DNA of 64,000 bases from an uncultured Pseudomonadales bacterium (GCA_947494095.1 CANLTI010000009.1:35287-99286); one strand, 5' to 3'; counted from the first letter of the stretch, positions 8,572-18,010 are shown. The notes: generated by a model not told the origin, from the letters alone. Made by a program: numbers and translations.

Positions 8572-11498
8572 TGAAAACTTTTTATATGTTTTTAATCGCT
8601 ATTTTTGAGCGTACGGCTTTTGTACGTATTGCTTGTAACAGCATCACTGCGTTTTTATATTGTTCATTAACTGCCTGTAGCTTTTTTAGTCAAGATATTA
8701 CCGATCTTGGCCCGACCTTAGCCGATTTGCCCGAAGCTGAAATTCCTGAACAACTAGAACCGGTTGCCGTGGTTTCGCGTGATGAAGTTGAGGCAATGTA
8801 TCTTTCGGCTCTGGCTGTCGCCGAAGACATTGAGGTGCGCCAAAAAATCAATATTCGCCTAGCCGATATTGCGATGGCACGTGGCGAAGACCTGCAGATC
8901 GCCAGTGAGACAGGTGGGCAATTTTTTGATCAAACGATTTCAATGTACGATCAGCTCATTCAATTGCAGCAAGCGCAACAAGGTGAGGTTGATGAACGTT
9001 TGTTATACCGAGTTTCTAAAGCCTATGCCTTAGATGCAAGAATGAATGAGTCAGATGCGGCACTTGAAAAGTTGATTGCTCAAAACCCCAACTCTGCGTT
9101 TGCAGCCGAAGCACAATTTAGGCGTGCCGAGCAAGCCTTTAGCTATCAAGATTACCCGACAGCTTATACCTTGTACGGTGCTGTTGTTGATATTGGCGAT
9201 CAAACGCCCTTTTATTTAAATGCTTTGTATATGCAGGGTTGGGCTTTATTTAAACAAGATCAATACCTAGCATCGCTGAGCCCTTTTCATTTAGTGATGG
9301 ATAAAGTCTTACCAGCAAACAGTAACCCCGATTCACTGAGTAAATCGCAGCAAAGTTTGGTGGCCGACACATTAAAAGTGCTGGGTTTTGCCTATTCTTA
9401 TATTGATGGCCCGGCCAGTATTGCGGCTTTTACGCAGGCTCATGGCGAGCGTGATTATACCCACCTAATTTACCGCCAGCTAGGTGGGTTATATGTCGAA
9501 AATAAACGCTATTATGATGCCGCTAATACGTATGAAGCTTTTATTCAAGATTATCCAAACAGTGACTTTAATCCGGAATTTGCAGATACCGCAATCGCGG
9601 TTTATTTGAAAGGGGGTTTTGACAAAGAAATACTACCGGCTAAAGAAGCCTACATTCAGCGCTTTGGTTTGGCGAGCCTTTATTGGCAAGAGCGCAAACC
9701 TGCGCAACGCGCACGTTACAGTGCCACGCTAGAGTCTTATTTAGATGAGGTGTCTAGTTTCTATCATGCGCAAGCGCAAACCTTAGTTGCAGCCCAGCAG
9801 CAATACGCCAACAAGCAACTCAAAAAACAGCCGCCATCGCCTATACCCTCGTTTGTGAAAGCGGCAGGATATTATGATGAAATGTTACGCAGCTTTCCTA
9901 ATAATCCCCGCGTTGCGGAGCTGACTTTTTTAATGGCTGAAGCCTTACACGATGCTGGCGCTTTAACGCGAGCTGTCACCGCGTATGAACAAGTTGCGTA
10001 TGAATACTTAGATGCACAGCGCGGCGCCTCAGCGGGCTACGCGGCTATTTTAACACTCGATAAATTATTAGAAGCCGAGCAAGCGATTAGCGATTCAGCG
10101 GGTAATAATATAGCAAGTAGTGCATTAAATAAGTTAAAGCTACAGCGTATTAACAGTGCCATTAGTTTTGCCGATTATTACCCCGCCGATGAGCGTGCAG
10201 TGGCCGTATTAACCAATGCTGCCGAGCGTTTATATAATGACGGTAATAAAGAGCAGGCAATTGTAATAGCAACGCGACTCACACAGTGGCAACCCACACA
10301 GACCCCAGCGCTGCAAAAAACAGCTTGGCTAGTACTGGCACATAGCCTTTATGACTTAGAGCGATTTGCCGAGGCAGAGGCATCATACCGCACGGCCCTT
10401 ATGTTACTACCCGATGGCGACAAGGATCGTATGCCTGTGACTGATCGCATTGCGGCGAGTATGTATAAACAAGCCGAGCAAAATATAGCCGCGAATCAAT
10501 TGCCCGAAGCTATTGATCGCTTACTCAGTATTGCCTCAATTGCACCCGATTCTGAGATTAGTGTTAATGCGCAATATGATGCTGCAAACCATTTAATGAC
10601 ACTCAAAGATTGGCCCCGTGCCGAAAAAGTGTTGCTGGACTTTCAGCGTCAGTACCCAGAGCATGAACTACACAAAACAATCACACCCAAATTGGCCGTA
10701 CTGTACCAAGAGACTGAGCAATGGGCCAAAGCGGCAGCGCAGTTAGATATTATGTCGAGCAGTGAGTCTGATCCAGAAACACGCCGTAGCGCATTGTATT
10801 TATCGGCAGAGCTTTACCATAAATCAGGTAGCCAGGCGCTCGCCGAAAAAACATATCGCGCTTATATCAAGCGCTATCCTGTGCCGTTTGATTTAGCGCT
10901 TGAAGCACGAGTGCAGCTATTAGAGATGGCAAAAACACACGGTACCCTTCGTAAGCAAGAAGCGCTTATGCAAGAGCTGATTAGCGTCGACGCTAAAGCC
11001 GGTGGTGCACGGACAACAAGGTCTACTTATTTGGCCGCACAATCACAAACGTATTTTGCCGATAAAGACCTTGCCCAATTTGAAGGTATTCGCTTGCGAG
11101 CGCCCATTAAAAAAACGCTTAAAGCTAAGCGCAAGGCTATGGATAAAGCGCTGCAAAGTTATAAGGCCGTGATCGATTATGGTGTGGCCGAATTTGCGAC
11201 ACAGGCGAACCACCGTATTGGTGAAGTTTACGCTAACCTTTATGATAATTTATTAAACTCTGAGAGACCCAAAGGGTTAGATGAGTTAACCATGGAACAA
11301 TATGAAATTATGCTAGAGGAGCAAGCTTACCCGTTTAAGGGCAAGGCGGTTGATATGTTGACCCTTAATGCCGAGCGCTCGTGGGATGGCTTTTATGATG
11401 AATGGGTAAAAGAAAGCTTTAGTGCCTTGGCCAAGTTGTTGCCTGCGCGTTACGGTAAAGAGGAAACTGTTATAGAGGTGAGCCGTGGTGTTCGTTAA
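8571..11498 (+). CDS. Large TPR-repeat lipoprotein of the Agl/Glt-like cluster
   Basis: A 975 aa protein whose N-terminus ends in a lipobox, SLTA|C, at about residues 32-36, so it is probably a lipoprotein. The rest is mostly TPR-like helical repeats, for example around residues 120-200 (FAAEAQFRRAEQAFSYQDYPTAYTL cut short here), 280-340 and 590-800. Such proteins bridge periplasmic partners. Start and previous stop overlap by one base (TAATG) and the gene overlaps the next by 14 bases. It resembles the big TPR subunits of Myxococcus Glt/Nfs systems in architecture; orthology is inference. Confidence 0.82.
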   Translation: MKTFYMFLIAIFERTAFVRIACNSITAFLYCSLTACSFFSQDITDLGPTLADLPEAEIPEQLEPVAVVSRDEVEAMYLSALAVAEDIEVRQKINIRLADIAMARGEDLQIASETGGQFFDQTISMYDQLIQLQQAQQGEVDERLLYRVSKAYALDARMNESDAALEKLIAQNPNSAFAAEAQFRRAEQAFSYQDYPTAYTLYGAVVDIGDQTPFYLNALYMQGWALFKQDQYLASLSPFHLVMDKVLPANSNPDSLSKSQQSLVADTLKVLGFAYSYIDGPASIAAFTQAHGERDYTHLIYRQLGGLYVENKRYYDAANTYEAFIQDYPNSDFNPEFADTAIAVYLKGGFDKEILPAKEAYIQRFGLASLYWQERKPAQRARYSATLESYLDEVSSFYHAQAQTLVAAQQQYANKQLKKQPPSPIPSFVKAAGYYDEMLRSFPNNPRVAELTFLMAEALHDAGALTRAVTAYEQVAYEYLDAQRGASAGYAAILTLDKLLEAEQAISDSAGNNIASSALNKLKLQRINSAISFADYYPADERAVAVLTNAAERLYNDGNKEQAIVIATRLTQWQPTQTPALQKTAWLVLAHSLYDLERFAEAEASYRTALMLLPDGDKDRMPVTDRIAASMYKQAEQNIAANQLPEAIDRLLSIASIAPDSEISVNAQYDAANHLMTLKDWPRAEKVLLDFQRQYPEHELHKTITPKLAVLYQETEQWAKAAAQLDIMSSSESDPETRRSALYLSAELYHKSGSQALAEKTYRAYIKRYPVPFDLALEARVQLLEMAKTHGTLRKQEALMQELISVDAKAGGARTTRSTYLAAQSQTYFADKDLAQFEGIRLRAPIKKTLKAKRKAMDKALQSYKAVIDYGVAEFATQANHRIGEVYANLYDNLLNSERPKGLDELTMEQYEIMLEEQAYPFKGKAVDMLTLNAERSWDGFYDEWVKESFSALAKLLPARYGKEETVIEVSRGVR

Positions 11499-12240
11499 TC
11501 AATATATGACGTACTGTAAATACAGGGCAGTGCTTGGCTTACTGCTGGCCTTGGCTTTTGTGAGTGGCTGTGCGGTTAGCCCTAAAAGCGACAGCGAAAA
11601 AATGCCCGAAATTGTCTTAGAGGATACAACCGGTGAGCCGGTTTTAGTGTTGATTCCTGATCCGTATTTGCTATCAAACACCGAGGTTTCAGCCGCTGTG
11701 AGTACCCAGTTTCAGCAAGGTATTGCGTTAATCGAAGCGCAAAAATGGCCTCAGGCGCAGGTGCATTTTGAGCAGTTGACGCAACAAGCGCCAACTTTTT
11801 CGGGCCCTTGGGTCAATTTGGGTTTAAGTCTTTGGCGCCAAGATTTGTATGAGCCTGCAGGACAAGCTTTTGCACAAGCTATTTTAAAGAATAATAAAAA
11901 TGGCGACGCTTATAACTTGTATGCCGTTATGATGCGTGAGCAAGGTGATTTTGAAAAAGCAGAAGCCTTATATAAACAAGCCATTACAGTGTGGCCACAT
12001 AATGCGACCAGTCATCGTAATTTAGGCGTGTTGTACGACATGTATATGGGACGCTTTGACGAGGCTTACTATCACTTCGATCAGTGCGCAAAAATCATGG
12101 GCACACCCGATAAAAAATTACGCGGTTGGATGATCGATATAAAGCGTAGGCAGGCAAAAATGGCTAAAAAGCAAGCGAGTCAAAAACCCCAACCCGCCAC
12201 TCCCTCTGAACCGACTCAGCAAGGTGCTGCGAATGAATAA
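11485..12240 (+). CDS. TPR lipoprotein of the Agl/Glt-like cluster
   Basis: A 251 aa protein with signal peptide and lipobox (ALAFVSG|C near residue 29), then three or four TPR units between about residues 75 and 205 (GIALIEAQKWPQAQVHFEQ, AYNLYAVMMREQGDFEKAEA), and a Pro/Gln/Ala-rich tail. It is similar in layout to the small TPR lipoproteins (AglT/GltE type) of gliding complexes and to PilF. The GTG at 11485 has GAGGTGA upstream; an ATG at 11506 is the alternative start and would still include the lipobox. Confidence 0.8.
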   Translation: MVFVNQYMTYCKYRAVLGLLLALAFVSGCAVSPKSDSEKMPEIVLEDTTGEPVLVLIPDPYLLSNTEVSAAVSTQFQQGIALIEAQKWPQAQVHFEQLTQQAPTFSGPWVNLGLSLWRQDLYEPAGQAFAQAILKNNKNGDAYNLYAVMMREQGDFEKAEALYKQAITVWPHNATSHRNLGVLYDMYMGRFDEAYYHFDQCAKIMGTPDKKLRGWMIDIKRRQAKMAKKQASQKPQPATPSEPTQQGAANE

Positions 12241-12535
12241 TAAAATGCAACACACCATAGGCCTTATGCTGGTAGTCACAGGGGGTTTTTCGGGTGGCGC
12301 GTACGCGGCCGACGATGTCGTTAATTTAAGTACAACAATTAAAGGCAATCAAGAACACCCCAGTGTGAGTTACATCGTACCTTGGCAGCAAGCGGCTGAC
12401 GAGTCAAAGCTTACTATGTCTTTTAATACGCGAACTCGCTTAGGGGATGTGTTTAATCATGTCGAGCGTGCCGAGCATCGGCGGCAAGTCGACTTTCTCA
12501 CCGACATGAAAAAACAATCGCAGCCTAATAAATAG
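12233..12535 (+). CDS. Small secreted protein of unknown function
   Basis: A 100 aa product with a clear signal peptide (MQHTIGLMLVVTGGFSGGAYA|A). The mature part is polar, with a VPWQQAAD segment and a basic C-terminus. I do not recognise the family. The ATG at 12233 has AAGGTG seven bases upstream and overlaps the previous gene by eight bases; a further ATG lies at 12245. Its position between TPR lipoproteins and the ExbB/ExbD genes suggests a small periplasmic subunit of the same machine. The 163 bp after it contain no gene I can support. Confidence 0.65.
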   Translation: MNNKMQHTIGLMLVVTGGFSGGAYAADDVVNLSTTIKGNQEHPSVSYIVPWQQAADESKLTMSFNTRTRLGDVFNHVERAEHRRQVDFLTDMKKQSQPNK

Positions 12536-12698
12536 TGACTTAATCAATGACAGCACGATTAGCGGTAGCGCAAAAATAGTAGCGAAAATAATAGTAGCCC
12601 AATAAATAAACCCCCCATTCACTGATATGGCTTAAGTCATATTAGAATTTCAGTAACCTTTAAGACTAAATTATTAGTTCACTCTGCGGAGATATAGC

Positions 12699-13406
12699 AT
12701 GTTAGATACAGCAATTGGCTTTTTTCAAAACGGCGGCCCCTTTATGTACCCCATCGGTTTGGTATTGGTCGTAGGTTTGGCAGTTGCCATTGAGCGCTGG
12801 GTTTTTTTGACCGTAGCCAAAACCTCAAATCGTCGCGCTTTTGACCGCATTTTACCCTTGCTACGTAAAAAAGATTACAACGGTGTTATTGAGGTGTCTC
12901 GTAGTTCGCAAGCGCCGGTAGGCCGTATTATTGCCTCTGGTTTGGCGCGTATGCAACAAACCCCTCGTCGTGAAGAAATCGAATACGCGATGGAAGAGGG
13001 TGTTATGGAGGCAGTACCACGCTTAGAAAAACGCACAGCCTATATAGCGACGCTAGCCAACATTGCAACGCTGCTGGGTTTACTCGGTACCATTATGGGT
13101 TTGATTGCAGCGTTTACGGCTGTGGCCGAAGCCGACCCTTCTGAAAAGGCAACTTTACTGTCGCAAAGTATTTCGGTTGCAATGAACACCACAGCCTTTG
13201 GTTTGATGGCGGCCATTCCTTTGCTGCTACTGCATACATCTATTCAGCATAAAACCAATGAAATTATTGATAGCCTAGAAATGGCTGGTGTGAAATGTTT
13301 GAATATTTTATCGGCCGGCACCTTATCGTCGGGTGCTAAACCTGCTGCACCCAAACCTGCTGCACCCAAACCTGCTGCACCTAAACCACAAGCTCCTGCT
13401 AAGTAA
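12699..13406 (+). CDS. MotA/TolQ/ExbB-type proton channel protein (AglR-like)
   Basis: Inner-membrane motor subunit that uses the proton gradient with ExbD/TolR partners. The 235 aa protein has a membrane helix near residues 15-35 and two more around 115-140 and 155-185. It contains the family core LLGLLGTIMGLIAAF and AMNTTAFGLMAAIP. The C-terminus carries tandem KPAAP repeats (about residues 213-232), encoded by nearly identical 15-base units; most ExbB/TolQ proteins lack such a tail. GGAG stands upstream of the ATG. Two ExbD-type genes and a TonB-like gene follow, the AglR-Q-S pattern. Confidence 0.92.
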   Translation: MLDTAIGFFQNGGPFMYPIGLVLVVGLAVAIERWVFLTVAKTSNRRAFDRILPLLRKKDYNGVIEVSRSSQAPVGRIIASGLARMQQTPRREEIEYAMEEGVMEAVPRLEKRTAYIATLANIATLLGLLGTIMGLIAAFTAVAEADPSEKATLLSQSISVAMNTTAFGLMAAIPLLLLHTSIQHKTNEIIDSLEMAGVKCLNILSAGTLSSGAKPAAPKPAAPKPAAPKPQAPAK

Positions 13407-13423
13407 TTGGGCGAATTGTTATT

Positions 13424-13969
13424 ATGAGAATCAGACGCAGAGCAAAAGAAGAGGCTGATTTAGATATCACTTCTTTTATGAATCTGATGATCATCCTTGT
13501 GCCCGTTTTATTGATGAGCATGGTGTTTTCACACATCACTGTTCTCGATTTAAAGCTCCCTGATTTAGCGCCTAACAGCACTAATGATAACCCGGAGCCA
13601 AATGATGCATTAGAGGTGGTTATCTACACCGATAAACTTGTGATTAATTATCCCGCGGGAGTGAGCGTTAAGAGTATTGTTAATATTGATGGCGCTCACG
13701 ATTTCAAAATGCTGTCTACTTATTTGCAAGAAATTAAAAGGCGCCTTGCTCTTACGGGCAAAGAAAAGCGCGATATTTTTATTTTGTCACAAGCCGATAC
13801 GGACTACCAAACCATTGTCTCCACTATGGATACCGTACGCTCTTATGATGCGGTGGTTGTTGCATCGGTCGTTGAAGCTGAATTGTTTCCTGAAATATCA
13901 TTAGGCGATGCGCCTGTGCCGGGTACCAATAATGTTAATGCACAAGCAACACCCGAGGTGGCACCATGA
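13424..13969 (+). CDS. ExbD/TolR-family protein lacking the proton-carrying Asp
   Basis: A 181 aa biopolymer-transport protein with a short basic cytoplasmic N-terminus, one membrane helix (about residues 16-36) and a periplasmic domain with a TolR-like core (around residues 60-150). In ExbD/TolR an Asp near the start of the helix carries protons; aligning LDITSFMNLMIIL with that segment places Asn20 at this position. The second ExbD gene keeps the Asp. The stop overlaps the next start (ATGA). It resembles the AglQ/AglS pair by gene order. A Pro/Ala/Asn-rich tail ends the protein. Confidence 0.9.
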   Translation: MRIRRRAKEEADLDITSFMNLMIILVPVLLMSMVFSHITVLDLKLPDLAPNSTNDNPEPNDALEVVIYTDKLVINYPAGVSVKSIVNIDGAHDFKMLSTYLQEIKRRLALTGKEKRDIFILSQADTDYQTIVSTMDTVRSYDAVVVASVVEAELFPEISLGDAPVPGTNNVNAQATPEVAP

Positions 13970-14484
13970 AACAGTCACTTCGTGCGCGTAGAATGGCGCG
14001 CTTGCACCGTAGGCACAAAGGTCAGCCAAAGCTGAATCTAGTGTCGCTAATGGATATTTTTACCATCTTAGTGTTCTTTTTGCTGGTTAACTCTTCAGAT
14101 GTTGAAGTATTACAAAACAATAAGGCTATTAAATTACCCGACTCAGTGGCAGAGCAAAAACCCGACAATACGTTGGTGGTTATGGTGAGTGCACAAGATA
14201 TTGTTATTTCTGGCCGCTCAATTATGACGGTTGAGACGGCATTATCGGGTGAAGATGATGAGATTGCATTACTGAAAAAAGAACTAGAATATTTGGCGTC
14301 GCGCAAACCCTTCGCTAATGACTCTGATGCTAAAAAAGGCCGCGATATCACGATTATGGGCGACAGTAGTATTCCTTACACATTACTTAAGCGAATCATG
14401 ACAACTTGCGCACAAACCGATTATCGCAATATTTCATTGGCTGTGAGTAAAATCTCTAGTTCCCCTGATAGTGAGGCGCCATGA
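13966..14484 (+). CDS. ExbD/TolR-family protein (AglQ/AglS-like)
   Basis: Second ExbD/TolR protein, 172 aa. A very basic N-terminus (about residues 5-18) is followed by LNLVSLMDIFTILVFFLL, where Asp30 matches the essential proton-pathway Asp of ExbD and TolR. A periplasmic domain of about 125 residues contains the typical ITIMGDSSIPYTLLKRIM segment. It overlaps its neighbours on both sides by four bases. Together with the upstream protein it would form the D-type dimer inside the ExbB/TolQ ring. Confidence 0.92.
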   Translation: MKQSLRARRMARLHRRHKGQPKLNLVSLMDIFTILVFFLLVNSSDVEVLQNNKAIKLPDSVAEQKPDNTLVVMVSAQDIVISGRSIMTVETALSGEDDEIALLKKELEYLASRKPFANDSDAKKGRDITIMGDSSIPYTLLKRIMTTCAQTDYRNISLAVSKISSSPDSEAP

Positions 14485-15482
14485 GCATGACTAAACTCAT
14501 TTTAGCGCCTAATTTGGTGTTGCCTTGGTCCAGTGAGGCAGAAGATAGCAAACGCTACTGGAAGACTTTTTTGAGTCTTTTTGTTCCGTTTGTGATTTTA
14601 GGTTATGTGGTGGCGAGCGTACAGTTGCCCGAAAAAACACGCGAAGAGCGGGCTAAATTACCGCCGCAGTTGGCGCGTGTCGTTCTAGAAAAAAAAGAGC
14701 TACCCAAACCGCCACCACCGAAGCCCAAACCCAAACCTAAGCCCAAAGAAGAACCAAAAGAAAAGCCCAAAGAAGAACCTAAAAAAATACCCAAAGACGA
14801 GCCCAAGCCCAAGCCAAAAGAAGAGCCTAAGCCCGTCCCTAAAAAAGCGCCAGACCCTGTAAAACTTAAAAAAGCGCAAGAAACTGCGCAAAGAAGCGGT
14901 GTATTACAATTTGCCGATGATTTAAGTGCAATGCGTGAATCACTGGATGTGAGCGATATAAAAACGCAACAGGTGACAAGAGCACAAGGGGTAGCGGCCA
15001 CGGCCAATCGTAAGCTTATTGATAGTGGCGCTCAAACAATGAGTGGCGGTGTGAATAATGCGGCGCTGAGCACTGATACCGGTGGTCAAGCGTTGTCGGG
15101 CCGTGAAACAACGGCAGTTGATAGTAAGTTGGCTGAAGCCAGCAAGCTAGTGGCTGAAAAAATCAGTGAAGATGCGGTAGGCCGAGAGAAAACCTCGCGT
15201 AATAAAGCATCGATGGGGCAAGTCATGGATGCCCACAAAGGGGCTATTCATAGTTTGCATCAACGCGCGTTGGATGAAGATCCTACGCTGGAAGGTAAAG
15301 TTGTTTTTGAGCTGATTATTGAGCCGAATGGTGTGGTTTCGGCTGTTAAAATTGTATCGAGCGATTTAGACGATAAGAAGCTTGAACGTAAAATTAAAGC
15401 GCGCTTACGCTCTATTAACTTCGGTACTGCTGATGTCTTAAAAACAACATTGCGTTATACCTTCGACTTTTTGCCTTACTAG
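14481..15482 (+). CDS. TonB-like protein with AgmX/PglI-type C-terminal domain (GltG/GltJ-like)
   Basis: A 333 aa energy-transduction protein. One membrane helix (about residues 33-52) is followed by a Pro/Lys/Glu-rich periplasm-spanning arm (about 73-130, repeated PKPKP and PKEEP), a linker, and a C-terminal domain at about 245-333 with the AgmX/PglI pattern (GKVVFELIIEPNGVVSAVKI, then RSINFGTAD). In Myxococcus, proteins with this ending (GltG, GltJ) connect the AglRQS motor to the outer membrane. The start overlaps the upstream stop. It is the last gene of the cluster. Confidence 0.9.
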   Translation: MSMTKLILAPNLVLPWSSEAEDSKRYWKTFLSLFVPFVILGYVVASVQLPEKTREERAKLPPQLARVVLEKKELPKPPPPKPKPKPKPKEEPKEKPKEEPKKIPKDEPKPKPKEEPKPVPKKAPDPVKLKKAQETAQRSGVLQFADDLSAMRESLDVSDIKTQQVTRAQGVAATANRKLIDSGAQTMSGGVNNAALSTDTGGQALSGRETTAVDSKLAEASKLVAEKISEDAVGREKTSRNKASMGQVMDAHKGAIHSLHQRALDEDPTLEGKVVFELIIEPNGVVSAVKIVSSDLDDKKLERKIKARLRSINFGTADVLKTTLRYTFDFLPY

Positions 15483-15548
15483 CAGCCATCTCAAAATACC
15501 AAGCTCCGCTTCATTAGGCGTTTGGTGTTTTGAAATTTGATTTTTAAA

Positions 15549-15628
15549 GGCGCTTAAATGCCCAGGAAATAACCCATCAGTAACCCTATCAGGTGAGGTT
15601 TGTCAGCTGAGCTGAATAGTTACCCTAT
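15549..15628. repeat. Dispersed repeat 2, copy 1
   Basis: About 80 bp beginning GGCGCTTAAATGCCCAG, with AATAACCCATCAG and ending in a CTGAATAGTTACC segment. A second copy starts at 30768. Both copies lie at the 3' ends of genes. No terminal repeats or coding potential were seen; the family is unknown. Confidence 0.65.
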
Positions 15629-15660
15629 AGTTACCCTATTTTTTACTTTTTCAATAACCA

Positions 15661-15699
15661 AAAAAAACCCTAACACAGTCATGTGTTAGGGTTTTTTAT
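15661..15699. terminator. Bidirectional intrinsic terminator between the Agl/Glt-like cluster and sucD
   Basis: A perfect 12-base stem (AACCCTAACACA and its complement) with a four-base loop, an A-run on the left and a T-run on the right. It can end transcription from both the plus-strand TonB-like gene and the minus-strand sucD. Confidence 0.9.
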
Positions 15700-15723
15700 T
15701 AGCGCTTCTAAAAAGTGAGTAGC

Positions 15724-16596
15724 TTACCAGCCGGTCACTTCTTTAAGAGCTTTACCAATATCGGCTAAGCTACGCACGGTTTTAACGCCCGCATCTTGTA
15801 AGGCGGCAAACTTCTCATCAGCCGTACCTTTACCGCCAGAAATAATCGCACCGGCATGGCCCATGCGCTTACCAGGAGGCGCAGTAACGCCAGCAATGTA
15901 AGAGACCACAGGCTTAGTGACATTAGCTTTAATGTAAGCGGCTGCTTCTTCTTCAGCAGTGCCACCAATTTCACCGATCATCACAATCGCTTCAGTTTTA
16001 TCATCATTTTGGAACATTTCTAAAATGTCGATAAAGTTAGAGCCAGGAATAGGATCGCCACCAATACCTACACAGGTTGATTGGCCAAAACCAAAGTCAG
16101 TCGTTTGTTTAACGGCTTCATAGGTCAAAGTACCCGAGCGAGAAACAATACCCACTTTACCCGGTAAATGGATATGACCGGGCATGATACCTATTTTACA
16201 TTCGCCGGGTGTAATAACACCTGGGCAGTTAGGGCCAATCAAGCGTACGCCAAGCTCGTCACACTTTACTTTTGCATCAAGCATATCAAGGGTAGGAATG
16301 CCCTCAGTAATACAAACAATAAGTTTTACGCCACTATGAGCCGCTTCTAAGATCGAATCTTTACAAAACGGTGCAGGAACATAAATAACACTGGCATCAG
16401 CACCTGTTGCTTCAACCGCTTCGATCATGGTGTTAAATACAGGTAAACCTAAATGTGTTTGACCACCTTTACCAGGGGTAACACCACCAACCATTTGCGT
16501 GCCGTAAGCAATCGCTTGCTCAGAGTGGAAGGTACCTTGTGAACCAGTAAAACCCTGGCACAATACTTTTGTATCTTTATTAATTAAAACGCTCAT
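15724..16596 (-). CDS. sucD: Succinate-CoA ligase, alpha subunit
   Basis: Catalytic subunit of succinyl-CoA synthetase (succinyl-CoA + ADP/GDP + Pi to succinate + CoA + ATP/GTP) in the TCA cycle. The 290 aa protein has the full family length, an N-terminal CoA-binding region ([14 protein letters not shown] near residue 16, [10 protein letters not shown] near 37) and the phosphorylated His in [16 protein letters not shown] near residue 245. sucC lies three bases upstream on the same strand. A strong terminator follows the gene. Confidence 0.98.
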   Translation of the reverse strand: MSVLINKDTKVLCQGFTGSQGTFHSEQAIAYGTQMVGGVTPGKGGQTHLGLPVFNTMIEAVEATGADASVIYVPAPFCKDSILEAAHSGVKLIVCITEGIPTLDMLDAKVKCDELGVRLIGPNCPGVITPGECKIGIMPGHIHLPGKVGIVSRSGTLTYEAVKQTTDFGFGQSTCVGIGGDPIPGSNFIDILEMFQNDDKTEAIVMIGEIGGTAEEEAAAYIKANVTKPVVSYIAGVTAPPGKRMGHAGAIISGGKGTADEKFAALQDAGVKTVRSLADIGKALKEVTGW

Positions 16597-16599
16597 AAA

Positions 16600-17766
16600 T
16601 TAAGCCTCCGCTGCCGCTTTAACGACTTGCTCGGCAGCATCCGTTAAGCTGGTTGCTGCAATAATGTTTAAACCGCTATCGGCAAGAACTTTTGCGCCAA
16701 GTTCGGCGTTATTACCTTCTAAACGTACAACGACGGGTACGGTGACACCTACGTCATTGACTGCGCCAATAACACCTTCGGCAATCAAATCACAACGTAC
16801 AATACCGCCAAAAATGTTAATTAATACTGCTTTTACATTGTCGTCAGACAAAATGATTTTAAACGCTTCAACAACACGTTCTTTAGTAGCGCCGCCGCCC
16901 ACATCAAGGAAGTTGGCAGGTTGGCCACCGTGTAACTTAACGATATCCATTGTGCCCATAGCAAGGCCTGCACCGTTAACCATGCAGCCGATGTTACCGT
17001 CGAGAGCTACATAGTTAAGCTCCCATTTGGCGGCACGTGCTTCACGCTCGTCTTCTTGTGAAGGGTCATGCATTTCTTTGATTTTTGGTTGACGGTAGAT
17101 CGCATTGCTATCGATATTGATTTTACCGTCTAAGCAATGAAGATTACCTTCTTCGGTGATCACCAAAGGGTTAATCTCGAGCAATGCAAAATCATAGTCT
17201 TGGAACATTTTTGCCAAGCCTAAAAAGATTTTGGTGAATTGCTTAACTTGGTTGCCTTCTAGGCCCAATTTAAAAGCTAATTCACGACCTTGGTAAGGTT
17301 GTGCGCCAGCAAGTGGGTCAATAATAGCGCGCAAGATTTTTTCTGGCGTCTCTTCAGCAACTTTTTCAATTTCTACACCGCCTTCGGTCGAGGCCATGAA
17401 AACAATGCGACGTGTCGCGCGGTCTACAACGGCACCAAGATAAAGCTCTTGGGCAATATCGGTACAGGTTTCGACTAAAATGCGGCTAACAGGCTGGCCA
17501 TTTTCGTCTGTTTGATAGGTTACTAAATTTTTGCCTAACCAATGACGAGAAAACTCTTCAATCTCGGCTTTTGAGCTAACAAGTTTAACGCCGCCAGCTT
17601 TGCCGCGGCCGCCTGCGTGTACTTGTGCTTTAACGACAAATTTATCGCCGCCAATAATATCGGCGGCAGCGGCTGCTTCGCTAGGGGTTTCTGCTGCTAC
17701 ACCATCAGATACGGGTAAACCGTATTCGCGAAAAAGCTGTTTTGCCTGATATTCATGCAAATTCAT
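16600..17766 (-). CDS. sucC: Succinate-CoA ligase, beta subunit
   Basis: ATP-grasp subunit that binds the nucleotide and succinate and partners with SucD. It is 388 aa, the standard length, and starts [19 protein letters not shown]. The glycine-rich [16 protein letters not shown] (about 46-61) is the nucleotide-binding loop; LLEINPLVI near residue 195 and [13 protein letters not shown] near 325 are conserved. It is separated from lpd by a 255 bp gap that holds two hairpins, so it may have its own promoter. Confidence 0.98.
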   Translation of the reverse strand: MNLHEYQAKQLFREYGLPVSDGVAAETPSEAAAAADIIGGDKFVVKAQVHAGGRGKAGGVKLVSSKAEIEEFSRHWLGKNLVTYQTDENGQPVSRILVETCTDIAQELYLGAVVDRATRRIVFMASTEGGVEIEKVAEETPEKILRAIIDPLAGAQPYQGRELAFKLGLEGNQVKQFTKIFLGLAKMFQDYDFALLEINPLVITEEGNLHCLDGKINIDSNAIYRQPKIKEMHDPSQEDEREARAAKWELNYVALDGNIGCMVNGAGLAMGTMDIVKLHGGQPANFLDVGGGATKERVVEAFKIILSDDNVKAVLINIFGGIVRCDLIAEGVIGAVNDVGVTVPVVVRLEGNNAELGAKVLADSGLNIIAATSLTDAAEQVVKAAAEA

Positions 17767-17944
17767 GACTTAGTTCCACTGTAATTAACGCCTTAATGCG
17801 TTGAATGAGTAAACCCAGTAGGATACTGGGGCCGATCAAAATTTAGCTTTTTTGAGTATTATGCTATGGCTGATGTCAGGTGCAAAAAGCACAAGTCAGT
17901 CACAGCAATAGATAACACAATAATACGATACGCAATAATATTCT

Positions 17945-17981
17945 ATTGAATACGCCGCTGTTTAATGGCGCTGTATTCAAT
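17945..17981. other. Inverted repeat upstream of sucC
   Basis: Perfect 9-base arms (ATTGAATAC / GTATTCAAT) enclose a smaller GCC/GGC stem. It lies next to the lpd terminator and upstream of sucC. It may reinforce termination or act as a regulatory site; no T-run is attached. The remaining bases of 17767-17944 show no gene. Confidence 0.5.
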
Positions 17982-18010
17982 AAAAAGAGACCGCGATAAA
18001 CGCGGTCTCT
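17982..18010 (-). terminator. Intrinsic terminator of lpd
   Basis: On the minus strand a perfect 10-base stem (AGAGACCGCG and complement, five-base loop) is followed directly by a T-run, 12 bases after the lpd stop codon. Confidence 0.9.

Noticed and set aside
12440..12622. A 60-codon minus-strand frame with a hydrophobic N-terminus, overlapping the small secreted protein at 12233
   Set aside because: It looks like a membrane peptide, but it overlaps a gene that fits the operon better and has no visible ribosome binding site.
14603..15007. A minus-strand frame rich in Gly, Leu and Ser opposite the TonB-like gene
   Set aside because: It is only the complement of the Pro/Lys-rich arm.
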